From the NCBI RefSeq assembly GCF_001677955.1, contig NZ_LELA01000004.1, positions 1 to 50,460 on the forward strand: 50,460 bases of DNA, read 5' to 3'. Positions 16,550 to 27,000 of this stretch are shown one piece after another. Below the pieces are notes generated by a model that was not told the DNA's origin, ran no database searches, and saw nothing but the letters and a program-made list of their open reading frames with translations. Within the stretch, counting starts at the first letter, position 1. Each line of letters starts with the position of its first letter. Source of the stretch: Chryseobacterium sp. BGARF1. GTDB lineage: Bacteria > Bacteroidota > Bacteroidia > Flavobacteriales > Weeksellaceae. The translations under genes and the position numbers were made by a program.

Positions 16550-17419
16550 ATGAAACTTACCTTATATACCTTTTTACTTTTCGCAGCAAACTTACTTACT
16601 GCCCAAACAGCAACCAAGGAACAGATTATTTCCGACTTACCAGAAATTGAAATTACCGAAGGCATCAACCTGCATATTATTTCGCCAGAGCCTATTCAAT
16701 ACGTTGACTTATCTACGGAAAAACTTACGGGAGATTTACCCGCTACCAATATTGCCAGGATAAAAATTACAGACAATCCGGATTCTGACGAGAAAGGAAA
16801 AATCAAAAGACCATCCGTTTTATTTAATGGAGATAAAATCGGAGTAATAACCGTTGTTGCTCAATCTTTCATCGCTCAATACAAAGTTGTTTACAGAAAC
16901 CTGGACAACCTAAATACGATTACCAATATCCATATTCAACCCGAAGCGATGCAGCCAATAGAGTTTGATAAAATGACATTTTCAAATCTTGAATTAAGAA
17001 AATTTGCAATGGATATTATTCAGAAAAAATCGGAGAAAAATCCGATAAGGGAAGAGAAAAACCTACAACTCAGCTTTCAACTCAACAATGTCTATGTCAT
17101 AAGTGATTACATTTTTTTGGATATGACCATCAAAAATAATTCTAATCTAAGCTACGATATTGAGGATTTGAAATTTTCCTTAGAAGACAAAAAAATCCAT
17201 AAAGCAACCAACAATCAAAGTGTAGATCTTACTCCCATTTTGCAACTGAATCCTCAAAAGCACTTCAGGAAAAATTTCAGAAACATTTATGTGTTCAAAA
17301 AATTTACCTATCCAAACTCTAAAGTGATGATGATTCGCCTCATTGAAGAACAACTTTCGGGACGTACTATAGAAATGAAGGTCAACTATTCTGAAATTCT
17401 TAAAGCGGACACCTTTTAA
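16550..17419 (+). CDS. traN: TraN, DUF4138 conjugation protein (VirB9-like)
   Basis: I start at ATG 16550, where the signal peptide begins (residues 1-20, ending LTAQ); the in-frame ATG at 16520 lies inside traM and adds ten hydrophilic residues. The 289-residue mature protein is beta-rich and carries the TraN signatures: NLHIISPEPIQYVDLS near the N-terminus, and NNVYVISDYIFLDMTIKNNSNLSYDIEDLKF in the second half (about residues 175-210). DUF4138/TraN proteins form the outer-membrane side of the channel and pair with TraM. The gene lies 4 bases after traM. Confidence 0.93.
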   Translation: MKLTLYTFLLFAANLLTAQTATKEQIISDLPEIEITEGINLHIISPEPIQYVDLSTEKLTGDLPATNIARIKITDNPDSDEKGKIKRPSVLFNGDKIGVITVVAQSFIAQYKVVYRNLDNLNTITNIHIQPEAMQPIEFDKMTFSNLELRKFAMDIIQKKSEKNPIREEKNLQLSFQLNNVYVISDYIFLDMTIKNNSNLSYDIEDLKFSLEDKKIHKATNNQSVDLTPILQLNPQKHFRKNFRNIYVFKKFTYPNSKVMMIRLIEEQLSGRTIEMKVNYSEILKADTF

Positions 17420-17430
17420 AAATTAATGCA

Positions 17431-17787
17431 ATGGAAAATTTTTCAATTATACTGTGCTTCGCACTCTTACTATTAATATTTACCTACCATTCTATTTTGA
17501 TAATCATTTTTTCTAAAAAACGAAAAGCACTCATAAATGACTATGAAAAGCTATTACACCTTAAAGGTTGGTATGAGAAAATATCTGAAGAAGCAAGTCG
17601 CTCATACATTCTTGAGAGCGTCGAAAAAAGAGGACACGAAGTAATTAATCAGTTGAATCTGCTGAATGCCAAACTTGTCAAAATACAGGAACATCATAAA
17701 AATTTGCATGAACGGCAACAGAAGCTACATGATAGTTTACTAGAAGAACACAAATTACTGAATCAATATTTCGAAAATTATTCTTAA
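17431..17787 (+). CDS. Small membrane-anchored coiled-coil protein
   Basis: This 118-residue protein has one N-terminal membrane helix (about residues 5-25) followed by a basic patch (KKRKAL) and a long helical segment with a likely coiled coil from residue 60 (NLLNAKLVKIQEHHKNLHERQQKLHD pattern). The positive-inside rule puts the coiled coil in the cytoplasm. It is encoded between traN and the coupling protein; its stop codon shares one base with the next start (TAATG). It may tether or regulate the coupling protein, which is an inference from the coupling of the two genes. No family recognised. Confidence 0.7.
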   Translation: MENFSIILCFALLLLIFTYHSILIIIFSKKRKALINDYEKLLHLKGWYEKISEEASRSYILESVEKRGHEVINQLNLLNAKLVKIQEHHKNLHERQQKLHDSLLEEHKLLNQYFENYS

Positions 17788-19778
17788 TGCAAGAGCAACA
17801 ACATCAAATCAAGATCTATGGCTTTCTACAAAAAGCAGTGTATGCTGTAGTTGCATTAGATTGTGCTTCGCTTTTTTACCTTAATGCTAATGTTCAGGTA
17901 GTATCAAACTTATTGAAAAATTTTTCAAAACTGAGTTTTATTTACCCACCTATCAATGCCAAATTTGCAACCTTGATTTTGATAGGGTTAGTTGCGATTG
18001 GAACAAAAGCCAAGAAAAAGAAAGACCTAAATATTGCTAAAGAAATTGTCGTTCCTATGGTCTTGGGATTGTTGATGATTTTCTCGTCGTTGATTTGGCA
18101 AAATGATGCAGGAAATGAAAAACTTCCAAAAGTATTTCCCGGCTTCAATCTCTACCAGGTAATTTATGCTGTTCTTTCTTTTTCAGGAGCCGTTATTCTT
18201 CAAATGGGTGCAGACAGTATTTCAAAACTGATGCAGCAGAAAATGGGAAAAGACCGATGGAATGTAGAGGAAGAATCGTTCGACCAAAATCAAGAATTGG
18301 TAACATCGGATATGACCATCAATATTCCATATTTGTTTCGTTATAAAAATAAGAGCAATAAAGGTTGGATGAATATCAATCCTTTTCGAGGAACGATGGT
18401 CATTGGAACGCCAGGTTCTGGGAAGTCGTTTGGTGTCATAAATCCTGCTATAAGACAAATGATTGCAAAAGGTTTCTGTCTCTGTATCTACGATTTTAAA
18501 TTCCCCGACTTATCACAGATTGCATATTACCATTATTTGTTGAAAAAAAGTAAGGAATCTGACTATGATTACAATTTCCACGTCATCAACCTAAATGAAG
18601 TTGAAAAATCAAAACGAGTAAATCCGTTTCATAAAAAGTACATCCAAACTTTGGCCGAAGCTCAGGAAATGGCCGAATCAATGGTGTCCTCTTTACAAAA
18701 AGGAGGTTCGAGTTCAGTAGGAGGCTCTGAAGCTTTCTTTACTCAATCTGCCATCAATTTTCTTTCGTCCTGCATTTATTTTTTTGCAACATTCGAAAAT
18801 GGAAAATATTCTGATCTGCCTCATATTCTTTCCTTTATGAACCGAAGCTACAAAGAAATTTTCGATACACTTTTTACCAATGAAGAAATTTTCTCTTTGC
18901 TTTCACCCTTCAAGACGGCTTATGACAACAAAGCTTTTGACCAATTGGAAGGACAAATCGGAACCTTGAAAATTTTCCTTTCCCGATTGGCAACAAAAGA
19001 GAGTTTCTGGGTGTTTTCCGGAGATGAAGTAGAATTGAAGATTACCGATCGTGAAAATCCCTCCATTATCATACTAGCATCAGACCCGGGAACACAGGAC
19101 ATTAATTCAGCATTGTATTCCTCGGTGTTAAACAGGACTTTAAGATTGATCAATTCCAAACATAATTTACCGGGAGGAATTATCGCAGACGAATTTCCGA
19201 CGATTTATATTCATAAAATTGATAACGTCGTAGCTACTGCAAGAAGCAATAAAGTTGCTGTAATGCTTGGACTTCAGGAAATTCCGCAGCTCAGACAGTT
19301 TTACAAAAAAGAAGTTGCTGATACGATTTCTGCCATTGTCGGGAATATTCTATCCGGTTCTGCCAGAGACAAAAATACACTGGATTGGTTGGAAAAACTT
19401 TTCGGAAAAATTAAACAAAAGTCATACTCACAATCTATTTCACAGCAAGGAACGACCACCAGTATCAATGAAAAGATGGATAATATGATTCCGGCAGGTA
19501 AAATAGCAGGCTTGAAAACAGGAGAAATGGTAGGAATAATCGCACGGGGAGAAGAAAACGCTGCTGAGCAATATAAAACATCTGCAATTAGGGGTAAAAT
19601 TAATTTGGATATGAAAGCCATTCAGGAAGAAGAAAAAAACTATGTTAAAATGCCATCTTATTACTCTTTTGTGGATAAAAAAGGGGTCAACCGCAAAGAA
19701 GAAGTGCTGATGACCAACTTTAGAAAGATCAACAAAGAAGTGGAACTCATTGTGAATGAAAATATAAAAGCTGCATAA
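17787..19778 (+). CDS. Type IV coupling protein (VirD4/TraD-like ATPase)
   Basis: The 663-residue protein carries three or four N-terminal membrane helices (within residues 15-150) and a cytoplasmic ATPase domain. Walker A is GTPGSGKS at 207-214 and Walker B IIADE at 465-469, followed by DEFPTIYIHKIDNVVATARSNKVAVMLGLQEIPQLR, the typical coupling-protein segment. Proteins of this type (called MobC or TraG in different Bacteroidetes elements) select the relaxase-DNA complex and pump it to the channel. Length and motifs look complete. The cytoplasmic proteins encoded downstream have basic C-termini and may be further substrates. Confidence 0.93.
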   Translation: MQEQQHQIKIYGFLQKAVYAVVALDCASLFYLNANVQVVSNLLKNFSKLSFIYPPINAKFATLILIGLVAIGTKAKKKKDLNIAKEIVVPMVLGLLMIFSSLIWQNDAGNEKLPKVFPGFNLYQVIYAVLSFSGAVILQMGADSISKLMQQKMGKDRWNVEEESFDQNQELVTSDMTINIPYLFRYKNKSNKGWMNINPFRGTMVIGTPGSGKSFGVINPAIRQMIAKGFCLCIYDFKFPDLSQIAYYHYLLKKSKESDYDYNFHVINLNEVEKSKRVNPFHKKYIQTLAEAQEMAESMVSSLQKGGSSSVGGSEAFFTQSAINFLSSCIYFFATFENGKYSDLPHILSFMNRSYKEIFDTLFTNEEIFSLLSPFKTAYDNKAFDQLEGQIGTLKIFLSRLATKESFWVFSGDEVELKITDRENPSIIILASDPGTQDINSALYSSVLNRTLRLINSKHNLPGGIIADEFPTIYIHKIDNVVATARSNKVAVMLGLQEIPQLRQFYKKEVADTISAIVGNILSGSARDKNTLDWLEKLFGKIKQKSYSQSISQQGTTTSINEKMDNMIPAGKIAGLKTGEMVGIIARGEENAAEQYKTSAIRGKINLDMKAIQEEEKNYVKMPSYYSFVDKKGVNRKEEVLMTNFRKINKEVELIVNENIKAA

Positions 19779-19779
19779 A

Positions 19780-20655
19780 ATGAAAAAACTAAAATACACA
19801 TTTACGTTGATGGCGCTGTTTTACAGTTGCTTATCATCTGCGCAATTTAATACGATTACAGCAACGGTACCGAAAAAATCTGAAAATCTAAAAGTATCAG
19901 ATAAATCTGATATCGAAGAACCGGTACAACAAAAGAAGGCTAAGAAATCTTGGAAGCAAGTTCTAAATATCACCACAAAATCAGATTTAAAAAATGAAAC
20001 TAAAGGTTCGACGAAGTGGTTAACGAGTCAAATAGATTCATTGAAAACACTGCTTAAAGATTATAGCAGTGTGAAAAATGCACGGAAAAATGAGTTTGAA
20101 AAACTGAAAGATTCTTTGATGCTGCAAGCACTGAATAGAGTAGAAGAGGCACAGCAATCATCAAAAAAACAAAACTTTTCTACAACGTATGATTTCGTAG
20201 ATGAACCGGCGGCATCTTTTTCAAAAATCGTAATGCCACTTAAAAACAAAATAACAGTTACATCTTCCTACGGAATAAGAACTCATCCTATTTTCGGAAG
20301 AAAAAAAACACACAACGGTATCGATCTAAAAGCAAGCTTTGAAAATGTGTATTCCGTTTTGGACGGAATTGTTACTGCAACAGGTTGGGATTCTAAAGGC
20401 GGTGGAAATTTTATAAAAGTAAAACATTTTGACCGTTTCGAAACCTCTTACCTACATCTCTCAGAAATATATTATCGGTCAGGAGAACAAGTAAAAGCAG
20501 GCTTTATCATTGGGAAAAGTGGAAACTCAGGAAACTCTACAGGTCCACATCTGCATTTTTCGGTGAAAGAATTTGGACAGAGCATCAATCCTTCTCATTT
20601 CTTAAATGACCTCATAAAAGTAAACAATTTAATAGCAAACCATTATGAACACTAA
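19780..20655 (+). CDS. Exported M23-family peptidase
   Basis: The 291-residue protein has a signal peptide (1-22, ending SSAQ), a lysine-rich helical region with a probable coiled coil (75-125), and a C-terminal M23 (LytM-type) metallopeptidase domain from about residue 160. The metal ligands are visible: H178 and D182 in HNGIDLKA and H257/H259 in GPHLHFSV. It would cut peptide cross-links in peptidoglycan to open a path for the channel, the job done by VirB1 transglycosylases in other systems. One base separates it from the coupling protein and it overlaps the next gene by 11 bases. Confidence 0.92.
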   Translation: MKKLKYTFTLMALFYSCLSSAQFNTITATVPKKSENLKVSDKSDIEEPVQQKKAKKSWKQVLNITTKSDLKNETKGSTKWLTSQIDSLKTLLKDYSSVKNARKNEFEKLKDSLMLQALNRVEEAQQSSKKQNFSTTYDFVDEPAASFSKIVMPLKNKITVTSSYGIRTHPIFGRKKTHNGIDLKASFENVYSVLDGIVTATGWDSKGGGNFIKVKHFDRFETSYLHLSEIYYRSGEQVKAGFIIGKSGNSGNSTGPHLHFSVKEFGQSINPSHFLNDLIKVNNLIANHYEH

Positions 20656-21349
20656 TACTTTACCAACAGACGAACTAAAAAAATACGGAATTATCAATGA
20701 AGATCTGTCATTCTCTAAAAAACTGAATGCAGATGATATTCAGAAATTTCTGAAGGGATACACCATTGTTGCAGACCACGACGAAAACAGGGCTACTTTT
20801 CAGCTTACAGATAATAACACCCAATTGAAAGTTATCTTTTTAGAAAGAGACAAAAGTATTTCTGAAATTCTTGTAAACAGTAAAAATAATATTCAATATA
20901 CTGATGTCAAGAATGTTTCTAAATCTGCAAATGAACTGAGTTTCGAAAAAAAAGCCTTCATTTTTGACAAAGAAACCGAAAAAGTTGTTGAGTTTGACTT
21001 CATCAAAAACGCTACGGAGCTTACTGCCATCATTGCTGATAAAAAGGATACAGAAGAACTAAATCGATATAAAAATGAATTGCTGAAACTGAAAAGTTAT
21101 CTTTTGGACAAGATAGACCAGTATCCTGAAATATCCAAGGAGATAACGAATGATCTCAGCATCGTGTCCAGAGAGATCAATTCCGTGAACAGCATATCTA
21201 AGAACCAAAAACAAATTTCCAAAGCAGATAATTCCGACATTCAACTGAATGTGAACGACCCGGATGTGTATCAGGATGCCAATCAAAGAAGAGACGATGA
21301 CCAGGAGCATGACGAAGAAGTGGAGAAATCAAGAAAGTTTAGAAGGTAA
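20645..21349 (+). CDS. Cytoplasmic ICE protein with basic C-terminus, unknown function
   Basis: The 234-residue protein has no signal peptide. Its N-terminus (LPTDELKKYGIINEDLSFSKKLNADDIQKFLKGY) resembles the repeat unit of DUF3945-type proteins that occur in Bacteroidetes mobile elements; this is a weak match made by eye. The middle is mixed alpha/beta, then a helical segment, then an acidic disordered tail that changes sharply to EKSRKFRR at the end. The gene overlaps the M23 peptidase by 11 bases and is followed 5 bases later by a larger cytoplasmic protein. It may be transferred or act in the donor; function unknown. Confidence 0.7.
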   Translation: MNTNTLPTDELKKYGIINEDLSFSKKLNADDIQKFLKGYTIVADHDENRATFQLTDNNTQLKVIFLERDKSISEILVNSKNNIQYTDVKNVSKSANELSFEKKAFIFDKETEKVVEFDFIKNATELTAIIADKKDTEELNRYKNELLKLKSYLLDKIDQYPEISKEITNDLSIVSREINSVNSISKNQKQISKADNSDIQLNVNDPDVYQDANQRRDDDQEHDEEVEKSRKFRR

Positions 21350-21354
21350 ATAAA

Positions 21355-23331
21355 ATGGAAATTAATCTGACCTGGTTTGATAAAAATATAGTTCCGAGAA
21401 CGAAGGCTTATAAAAATTTTGTGAAGGAAATTGAAAATACTTCACCTGAACAGTTTTTTCGGGACGGAGAGAGGCTGTTTACCGATAAAGAGAAAAAGTT
21501 TATGTCCATTCACCAATCTAAGGGAAGAGAAGTTATCATAGGCTCAAATTTTACATTGAAAACAATTTTCAAATCAAATCAGGGTTTCCCTATTGAGGAT
21601 AAATTTAATACTACCGCTGAATTAATAAGATTTATTGAAAAGCAGCAACTAGCCAATAAACAGTTGATTTTGCAAAATAACAGGGAGTCTACTGAAATTA
21701 CTATAAGTAATGAGTCAATAAAGCAGAAATTTCTTTCTGATCTCTGGGCTCAGGAATTGGAGAAAAAAACTGATTTAAGTTCCGGTTTGACCTATACTCA
21801 AATTGATGAAAAGCAAGCTCATCATTATCGAAATTATGAAGTAGAAGCCGCAAAGTTATCATTAGAAGTGGTCAATCAAATTGAAAAGACTGATCTGGAA
21901 GAAAATGCAGACTTTTTTTCAGATGAAGGCTTTAAAGAAAATTTAATCCCTGCATCTGACCTTCCGGATGGCAGGGTATGGCGCGGCTACGATGATGGGA
22001 GCGGATCTCTGAAAAGCCCAGATGGTCACAGTTACTACAGCTATGATCTGCAAACGCAGGAATATAGATTACCGTATGGCGGCAAAGAATGGACAGGTAT
22101 GAGAGATTTTTATAATGAACCACAAACTTTGCACGACTTTAAAATATATGCGGAAGGAGACCTAAAGGAAAAAGCAGTCAAAAATAATCTTTATCCGAAA
22201 CTTTCCGAAGAGGAAAAAAATGATATTCTCAATTACAGGATCTATATGAAAGAAAACGAATTCATACTGGAGAACTTGCAGATCACAGCGAACCAAAGAA
22301 AAGCTTATTCAGAAAAAATGGAATTCGGAACAACAGATGGAGATTATTCTCTTACACAAATGGACACAATCCCAAATGTTATTGATGGTCATACGTTGTC
22401 AAAAAATGACAAATACGAATTGGCTTTCGGCCTATTGGAAATACCGGAATATGGGGAATCCTACGAATTATTGGATAGCGGTGAAATTTTAAAAATCTAT
22501 CTGGAAGAAGATAGTTTACCAAAAAATCGAATATTAACAATCAACGAAATAAAATTTAACAATCAAAACCCAAACATTATGGAAAACAACAAAGAATTTG
22601 ATCAGGTACAATACCTAAAAGACCAAATGAAATACCTCGGTTTCGGAGAGGGTGAAAAACTTCACAAAGATATTGAAGAAGGAATTAAATCTGCCAAACA
22701 AGATTTTGAAATTAAAACCACGTCCGACAAAACCTTGCCTGAAAACAAAGTAGATTTTACATTGAAATTTAATAAATCGGAAAACGGAGGCGTTTTTCTC
22801 AATTCTTATAATGCAACTCTTGAAAATGAAAAAGATGAAAGCATCTCTCATAATTTTTATGTAAACAAGGAAAATACATTTACAGCAAAGGAAGCCGTCA
22901 ATCTTCTGGAAGGTCGCACTGTGAAAATAGAGTTCACCAATCCAAAAACAGAAAAATTAGAACCTGCCTTTGTAAAGCTCAATTTCGAAGAACCGAAAAC
23001 TGAAAAAGGAAATTATAATTTCCAGAATTTTTACAAAAATTACGGCGTTGATACTGCCCAGATCATCGAAAAATCCAAACTGATCTTCGATAAGCCTGAA
23101 TGGAAGGAAAGTACCATAAAATCTTTGGAAAAAGGAAATATCGTCAAGGTAAAATTTGAATTGGACGATAAAGTGGTAGAAGGCAAAGCGGTGCTGAATC
23201 CGCAATACAAAAATCTGAATCTGTATGATTCCGATATGAACAGAATCAACACCAATAAAACTTTGGAAGGCTTGGAACAGGATAACAAGCACGAAAAAAA
23301 CAATGTGAAGGAACAAAGCATTAAACGATAG
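21355..23331 (+). CDS. Large cytoplasmic ICE protein, apparently a fusion of two modules
   Basis: The 658-residue protein lacks a signal peptide and membrane segments. Module 1 (1-405) opens with LTWFDKNIVPRTKAYKNF and includes an aromatic/glycine-rich segment near residues 205-260 (GRVWRGYDDGSG..GHSYYSYDLQ). Module 2 starts at M409 (ATG 22579), MENNKEFDQVQYLKDQMKYL, which looks like the beginning of an independent protein of the kind found beside conjugative methylase-helicases; it contains a repeated-type TLEN..FTAKEAVNLLEGRTV segment and ends NNVKEQSIKR. The sequence just before 22579 (AACAATCAAAACCCAAACATT) looks like an untranslated leader now read through. I do not recognise an enzymatic function. 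Confidence 0.75.
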   Translation: MEINLTWFDKNIVPRTKAYKNFVKEIENTSPEQFFRDGERLFTDKEKKFMSIHQSKGREVIIGSNFTLKTIFKSNQGFPIEDKFNTTAELIRFIEKQQLANKQLILQNNRESTEITISNESIKQKFLSDLWAQELEKKTDLSSGLTYTQIDEKQAHHYRNYEVEAAKLSLEVVNQIEKTDLEENADFFSDEGFKENLIPASDLPDGRVWRGYDDGSGSLKSPDGHSYYSYDLQTQEYRLPYGGKEWTGMRDFYNEPQTLHDFKIYAEGDLKEKAVKNNLYPKLSEEEKNDILNYRIYMKENEFILENLQITANQRKAYSEKMEFGTTDGDYSLTQMDTIPNVIDGHTLSKNDKYELAFGLLEIPEYGESYELLDSGEILKIYLEEDSLPKNRILTINEIKFNNQNPNIMENNKEFDQVQYLKDQMKYLGFGEGEKLHKDIEEGIKSAKQDFEIKTTSDKTLPENKVDFTLKFNKSENGGVFLNSYNATLENEKDESISHNFYVNKENTFTAKEAVNLLEGRTVKIEFTNPKTEKLEPAFVKLNFEEPKTEKGNYNFQNFYKNYGVDTAQIIEKSKLIFDKPEWKESTIKSLEKGNIVKVKFELDDKVVEGKAVLNPQYKNLNLYDSDMNRINTNKTLEGLEQDNKHEKNNVKEQSIKR

Positions 23332-23335
23332 ATAA

Positions 23336-23398
23336 GACTTACAACCCATCATTTATTTCCCAGCGGTAAGTCAAATTAATTAGGCTGCCGCTTTTTTA
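23336..23398 (+). promoter_or_regulatory. Overlapping hairpins, possible terminator or attenuator
   Basis: GACTTAC (23336-23342) can pair with GTAAGTC further on, and AGCGG, which directly abuts that right arm, can pair with CCGCT, which is followed by a run of six T. The two stems compete, as in an attenuator. The element sits between the 658-residue protein gene and the lipoprotein gene. As a simple terminator it would be weak (5 bp). Confidence 0.35.
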
Positions 23399-23410
23399 AT
23401 CCCTATTTCT

Positions 23411-24091
23411 ATGAAAAAACTTTTAATACTACCCAGCTTGTTATTTCTTTTTGTAAGCACTTCCTGCCACAAAGAAATCAAATTCGAAAAAGGAGGAATC
23501 GATGTTGTCTCCAATGTATATTTTGATGTTTCCAAAAATCTGAACAACATCCAAAGTTTTCATTTGTCAAGCCTTAGTTATTCAGGAGATTCCATTATAG
23601 AAAGGATTCCGGATGCTAATGCTCCCGAAATAACCCAACAGATTTATTTCATTAAAGATTCATTGTGCTATACTATTGAAAATGAAAATCCCGGCAAAAT
23701 TATTCTGTCAGACATTATAAATAAACAAAAGCCGCTTTCGGTTGAAAAGAAAAAAGGAGGAACATTGTTTTCTCAGGAAAAAATCCCCAATTACAGAAAC
23801 AGAAAAAATTTGAGTGATACGGTTTTGTTTAAGAAAAAATACAAACGATTTGAAATCAACTCACCTTGGATGTACACCCGGTTTTACATTTATCCAACTG
23901 ATACTATTTTACCGTACTCTATTTACAAACACGCGGAAAAGGACTACTACGGAAGGCTCGAAAGGATTGATTCTTACAATAAAAAATCTGACATATTTGT
24001 AACCCTTCAGTTGATACCGAGAAAAAACTGGGACAGTGAAGCCAAAGAAATTTTTGAATTTAACCACTTCATAAAAAACAGAAAAAAGTGA
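23411..24091 (+). CDS. Putative lipoprotein, unknown function
   Basis: The 226-residue protein begins with a type II signal peptide: hydrophobic core LLILPSLLFLFV and lipobox-like STSC at residue 19, followed by HKE, which resembles the charged export tag of surface lipoproteins in flavobacteria. The mature part has FEINSPWMYTRFYIYPTDTILPYSIYKH and other beta-rich segments; no known domain recognised. Its stop overlaps the GTG start of the methylase-helicase (GTGA), so an envelope protein is translationally coupled to a cytoplasmic giant. An entry-exclusion or surface role is possible but unproven. Confidence 0.75.
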   Translation: MKKLLILPSLLFLFVSTSCHKEIKFEKGGIDVVSNVYFDVSKNLNNIQSFHLSSLSYSGDSIIERIPDANAPEITQQIYFIKDSLCYTIENENPGKIILSDIINKQKPLSVEKKKGGTLFSQEKIPNYRNRKNLSDTVLFKKKYKRFEINSPWMYTRFYIYPTDTILPYSIYKHAEKDYYGRLERIDSYNKKSDIFVTLQLIPRKNWDSEAKEIFEFNHFIKNRKK

Positions 24092-27000
24092 AAGATGAAG
24101 ATTTTTTTAATGAGATAAATGATGACATTTCTGTAGTTGAAGGAAATAAAAAGGAACTTATTGTTTTCACAAACAGTAAGGATATGCTTTCATTCTTGGA
24201 GCTTCTTCAATTGAACAAGCAGGTCAATAATAGAACATTGATTACCCTTAATTCAGGTTCAAATAGCAAAAAGTTTCTCAATAGATACCAGAATTATGAT
24301 GGCAAAATGTTTCTTTGTTTTACCGGGGATAGAACGGGAAATGCAATAACCAGAAAAATTCTTACAGAATTTAATGGCAAAAATATCAAAGACGTTCGTC
24401 CGTTATATGAAATTTCTGAAAATGGGAATCAACACCTGACTGAATATTTAGAGAATAAACTCAAGCTTCAAGATAAAAATACTAATTTAGTTGAACCAAA
24501 AATTTCTGAAAATGAAAGCAATGCAATTGAATACGGAAGAACATCCGATTCTCAGCAAGTGGGAAACGAAACACCTGAACACAACACTGGAAAACTTAGC
24601 CCTAAGATCCAATCCGAGCAAAACGGAAGTTACGGAAGCGGACAAGCAGTGGGCAGCAACAATGCTGGAAATGGACTTGCAGGCACAGAGCGGAGCAATT
24701 TGGGAAACCGAGACCGAGGAAGAGGATCCTATGACGACTCACAACAGAATAATGTTGGAGAGACTCAAGGACGTTCCGTGGGCGGAATCGTATCCGGGAG
24801 AACTGTATCCGATAGAAGAAGACCCAATGGAGGACTTTCCGAGGTAAGTGAAAATTCAACAAATAATGTAGAGTTAGATACTATTATTTCAAAATATAAA
24901 GGGCAAAAACTGAATAATGATCAAGTTGCAGAAGTAGTTTCTGCAACTTGTTTTGTTTCCGACAATCACAAAATCTTTCTGAAGAAAAATCTTAACATCA
25001 CTTATGACTTAATAGAAATTTGCAACCAATTCCAAAGTGGCGGAACGGCAAAAGAAGGAAGAGGGATTTTAGACGAATATTATACGCAGGATAAAATTGT
25101 TGATACAGTTCATAATTTAATTAAAGACCATTTTAAAACTCAAAAAGAAATTTCCGTTTTAGAACCAAGTGTTGGAACTGGAAATTTTAATTATGCTATT
25201 CAAGAGCTATCTGTAAATTCTAAAATTACAGGATTTGAAATCAATGAGACCACCGCAAAAATTGCCAAGATTCTGCATCCCGAAGCTGACATCAATCTTC
25301 GTTCGTTTGAAACTGAATTCATTGATGAAAAAGGAAATAAAAAGGACTTTTCTCAGCAATACGATTTGGTCATCGGGAATCCGCCCTACGGTGAACACCG
25401 TGGGCTTTACAAAGGTTTGGGAGAAGAACCGAAAATTGCTAAATATGAAGATTATTTCGTTAAACGGTCTTTGGATTCTTTAAAACCAAACGGCGTTTTG
25501 GCGATGGTACTGCCGTCATCTTGGCTGAACCGTCAAAGCAATTTGAAAAATGCCAATATTTTGGAAGGTTTCCGCTTGCCCAACGGAGCTTTTGCAGGAA
25601 CACAAATAGGAACAGACATTATCATTCTAAGAAAAAACACTCAAAATATCTCTACTGATATTTCTAATTATTTCGATAATAACCCAGCAAGAATTTTGGG
25701 AGAAACCCGAGAAAAAACCAACCGTTTCGGTCGATTAGAAAAATATATTCACGGAAATTTAGATGAAGCTTTATTTAAGATTGAACAGTTTAAAAATAGG
25801 AAAGAAACCCAGCGGATCGGAAATCTGTTTGAAGATTTGTTTTTAGAGGAAGATCATACAGTTCCTGTACTAAAAGAAGGAATTGCAGAAATAAAAGATT
25901 CTGCGAGGATCGAAAACCACAATAAAAATGAAGTAAGTGTAACAGAAACTCAAGAAAAAATTGAATTGGTACTTTTTAAACTGAATAACATCAAGTTTAA
26001 ATCTCCAACAATTACGACTGAAATTGGCAAATATGAAAAACTACAAAAAAAGCTGATCACAAAATCAGAAGCATTTTCAGAGGAAAAATTAAAAGAACTG
26101 ATTGAGAAAAGTGATAGAATAATTTCTATTCACAATACGAGAGCCGGGAACGAATATCAACTTCAAACAAAACCGGAAATAAAGAAAGGTGTTTTAAAAT
26201 ATCAATTCTCCAAACAGGATGAAATTGTAAATACTTCCTTGCAAAATAGTTCTGATATTACCAAAGAACAAATTGAAGCATTCAGAGATACCTCTTATAA
26301 CGGCACATTAAATAATCGCGGAAAGCACTATCAATTTGCGAACTTCATTGATGGAAATTGGGTTCACGATTTTTATTACACTGAAGGAAATATTTACTCG
26401 AAACTGGAACAATTAGAGAGGGATTTTTCTGATAAAAATGCAGTTGGAGGAACAGAAAACCAATACGAAAAACAAAAATCATTATTAGAAAATGTTCTAC
26501 CAAAAGCGAAATCGCTAGATGAGATTTATATCAGTCCGAACCACGAGTTCGTACACAAATTTGAGTTAGGTCAAATAGAGAAAGACCAATATAATCATGT
26601 TACAAAACGTACCGAATCAGTCATTGTAAATTACAATCTTGCAGAAAGATTCAAAGATTTTGTAGGCACTTTGTCAAGTGAAGCCTTTGCGGGTTCTTCA
26701 GCTTGGGAAGTGCGAAGTTTTGTAGATAACGAAACAGTTACAGGAAGCGATAAAGAGAGGAATACGTTAGTCAGAGAAAGGCGAAAAGCTGCTGCGAATG
26801 ATTTGTTTTACAAGTTTGTTCGGGAAGAACTTTCCGATGATATTAGAAATCGTTTTGTAAAAGACTTCAATCGAAACTACAATAACATTCACGTTCCGGA
26901 TTATTCTAAATTCCCATTATTTTCCAGAATCTATCTGCATTTCAAAGGTCATGAATTGCGTTTGACCGAAGTTCAGAAGGCAGGAATCGGAAGACAGACC

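Noticed and set aside
24491..24847. A 118-codon frame overlapping the start of the methylase-helicase
   Set aside because: It lies over the low-complexity Ser/Gly/Asn linker of the large gene in another frame, lacks a leader or domain, and its Glu/Pro-rich product is what the frame shift of such a linker gives.
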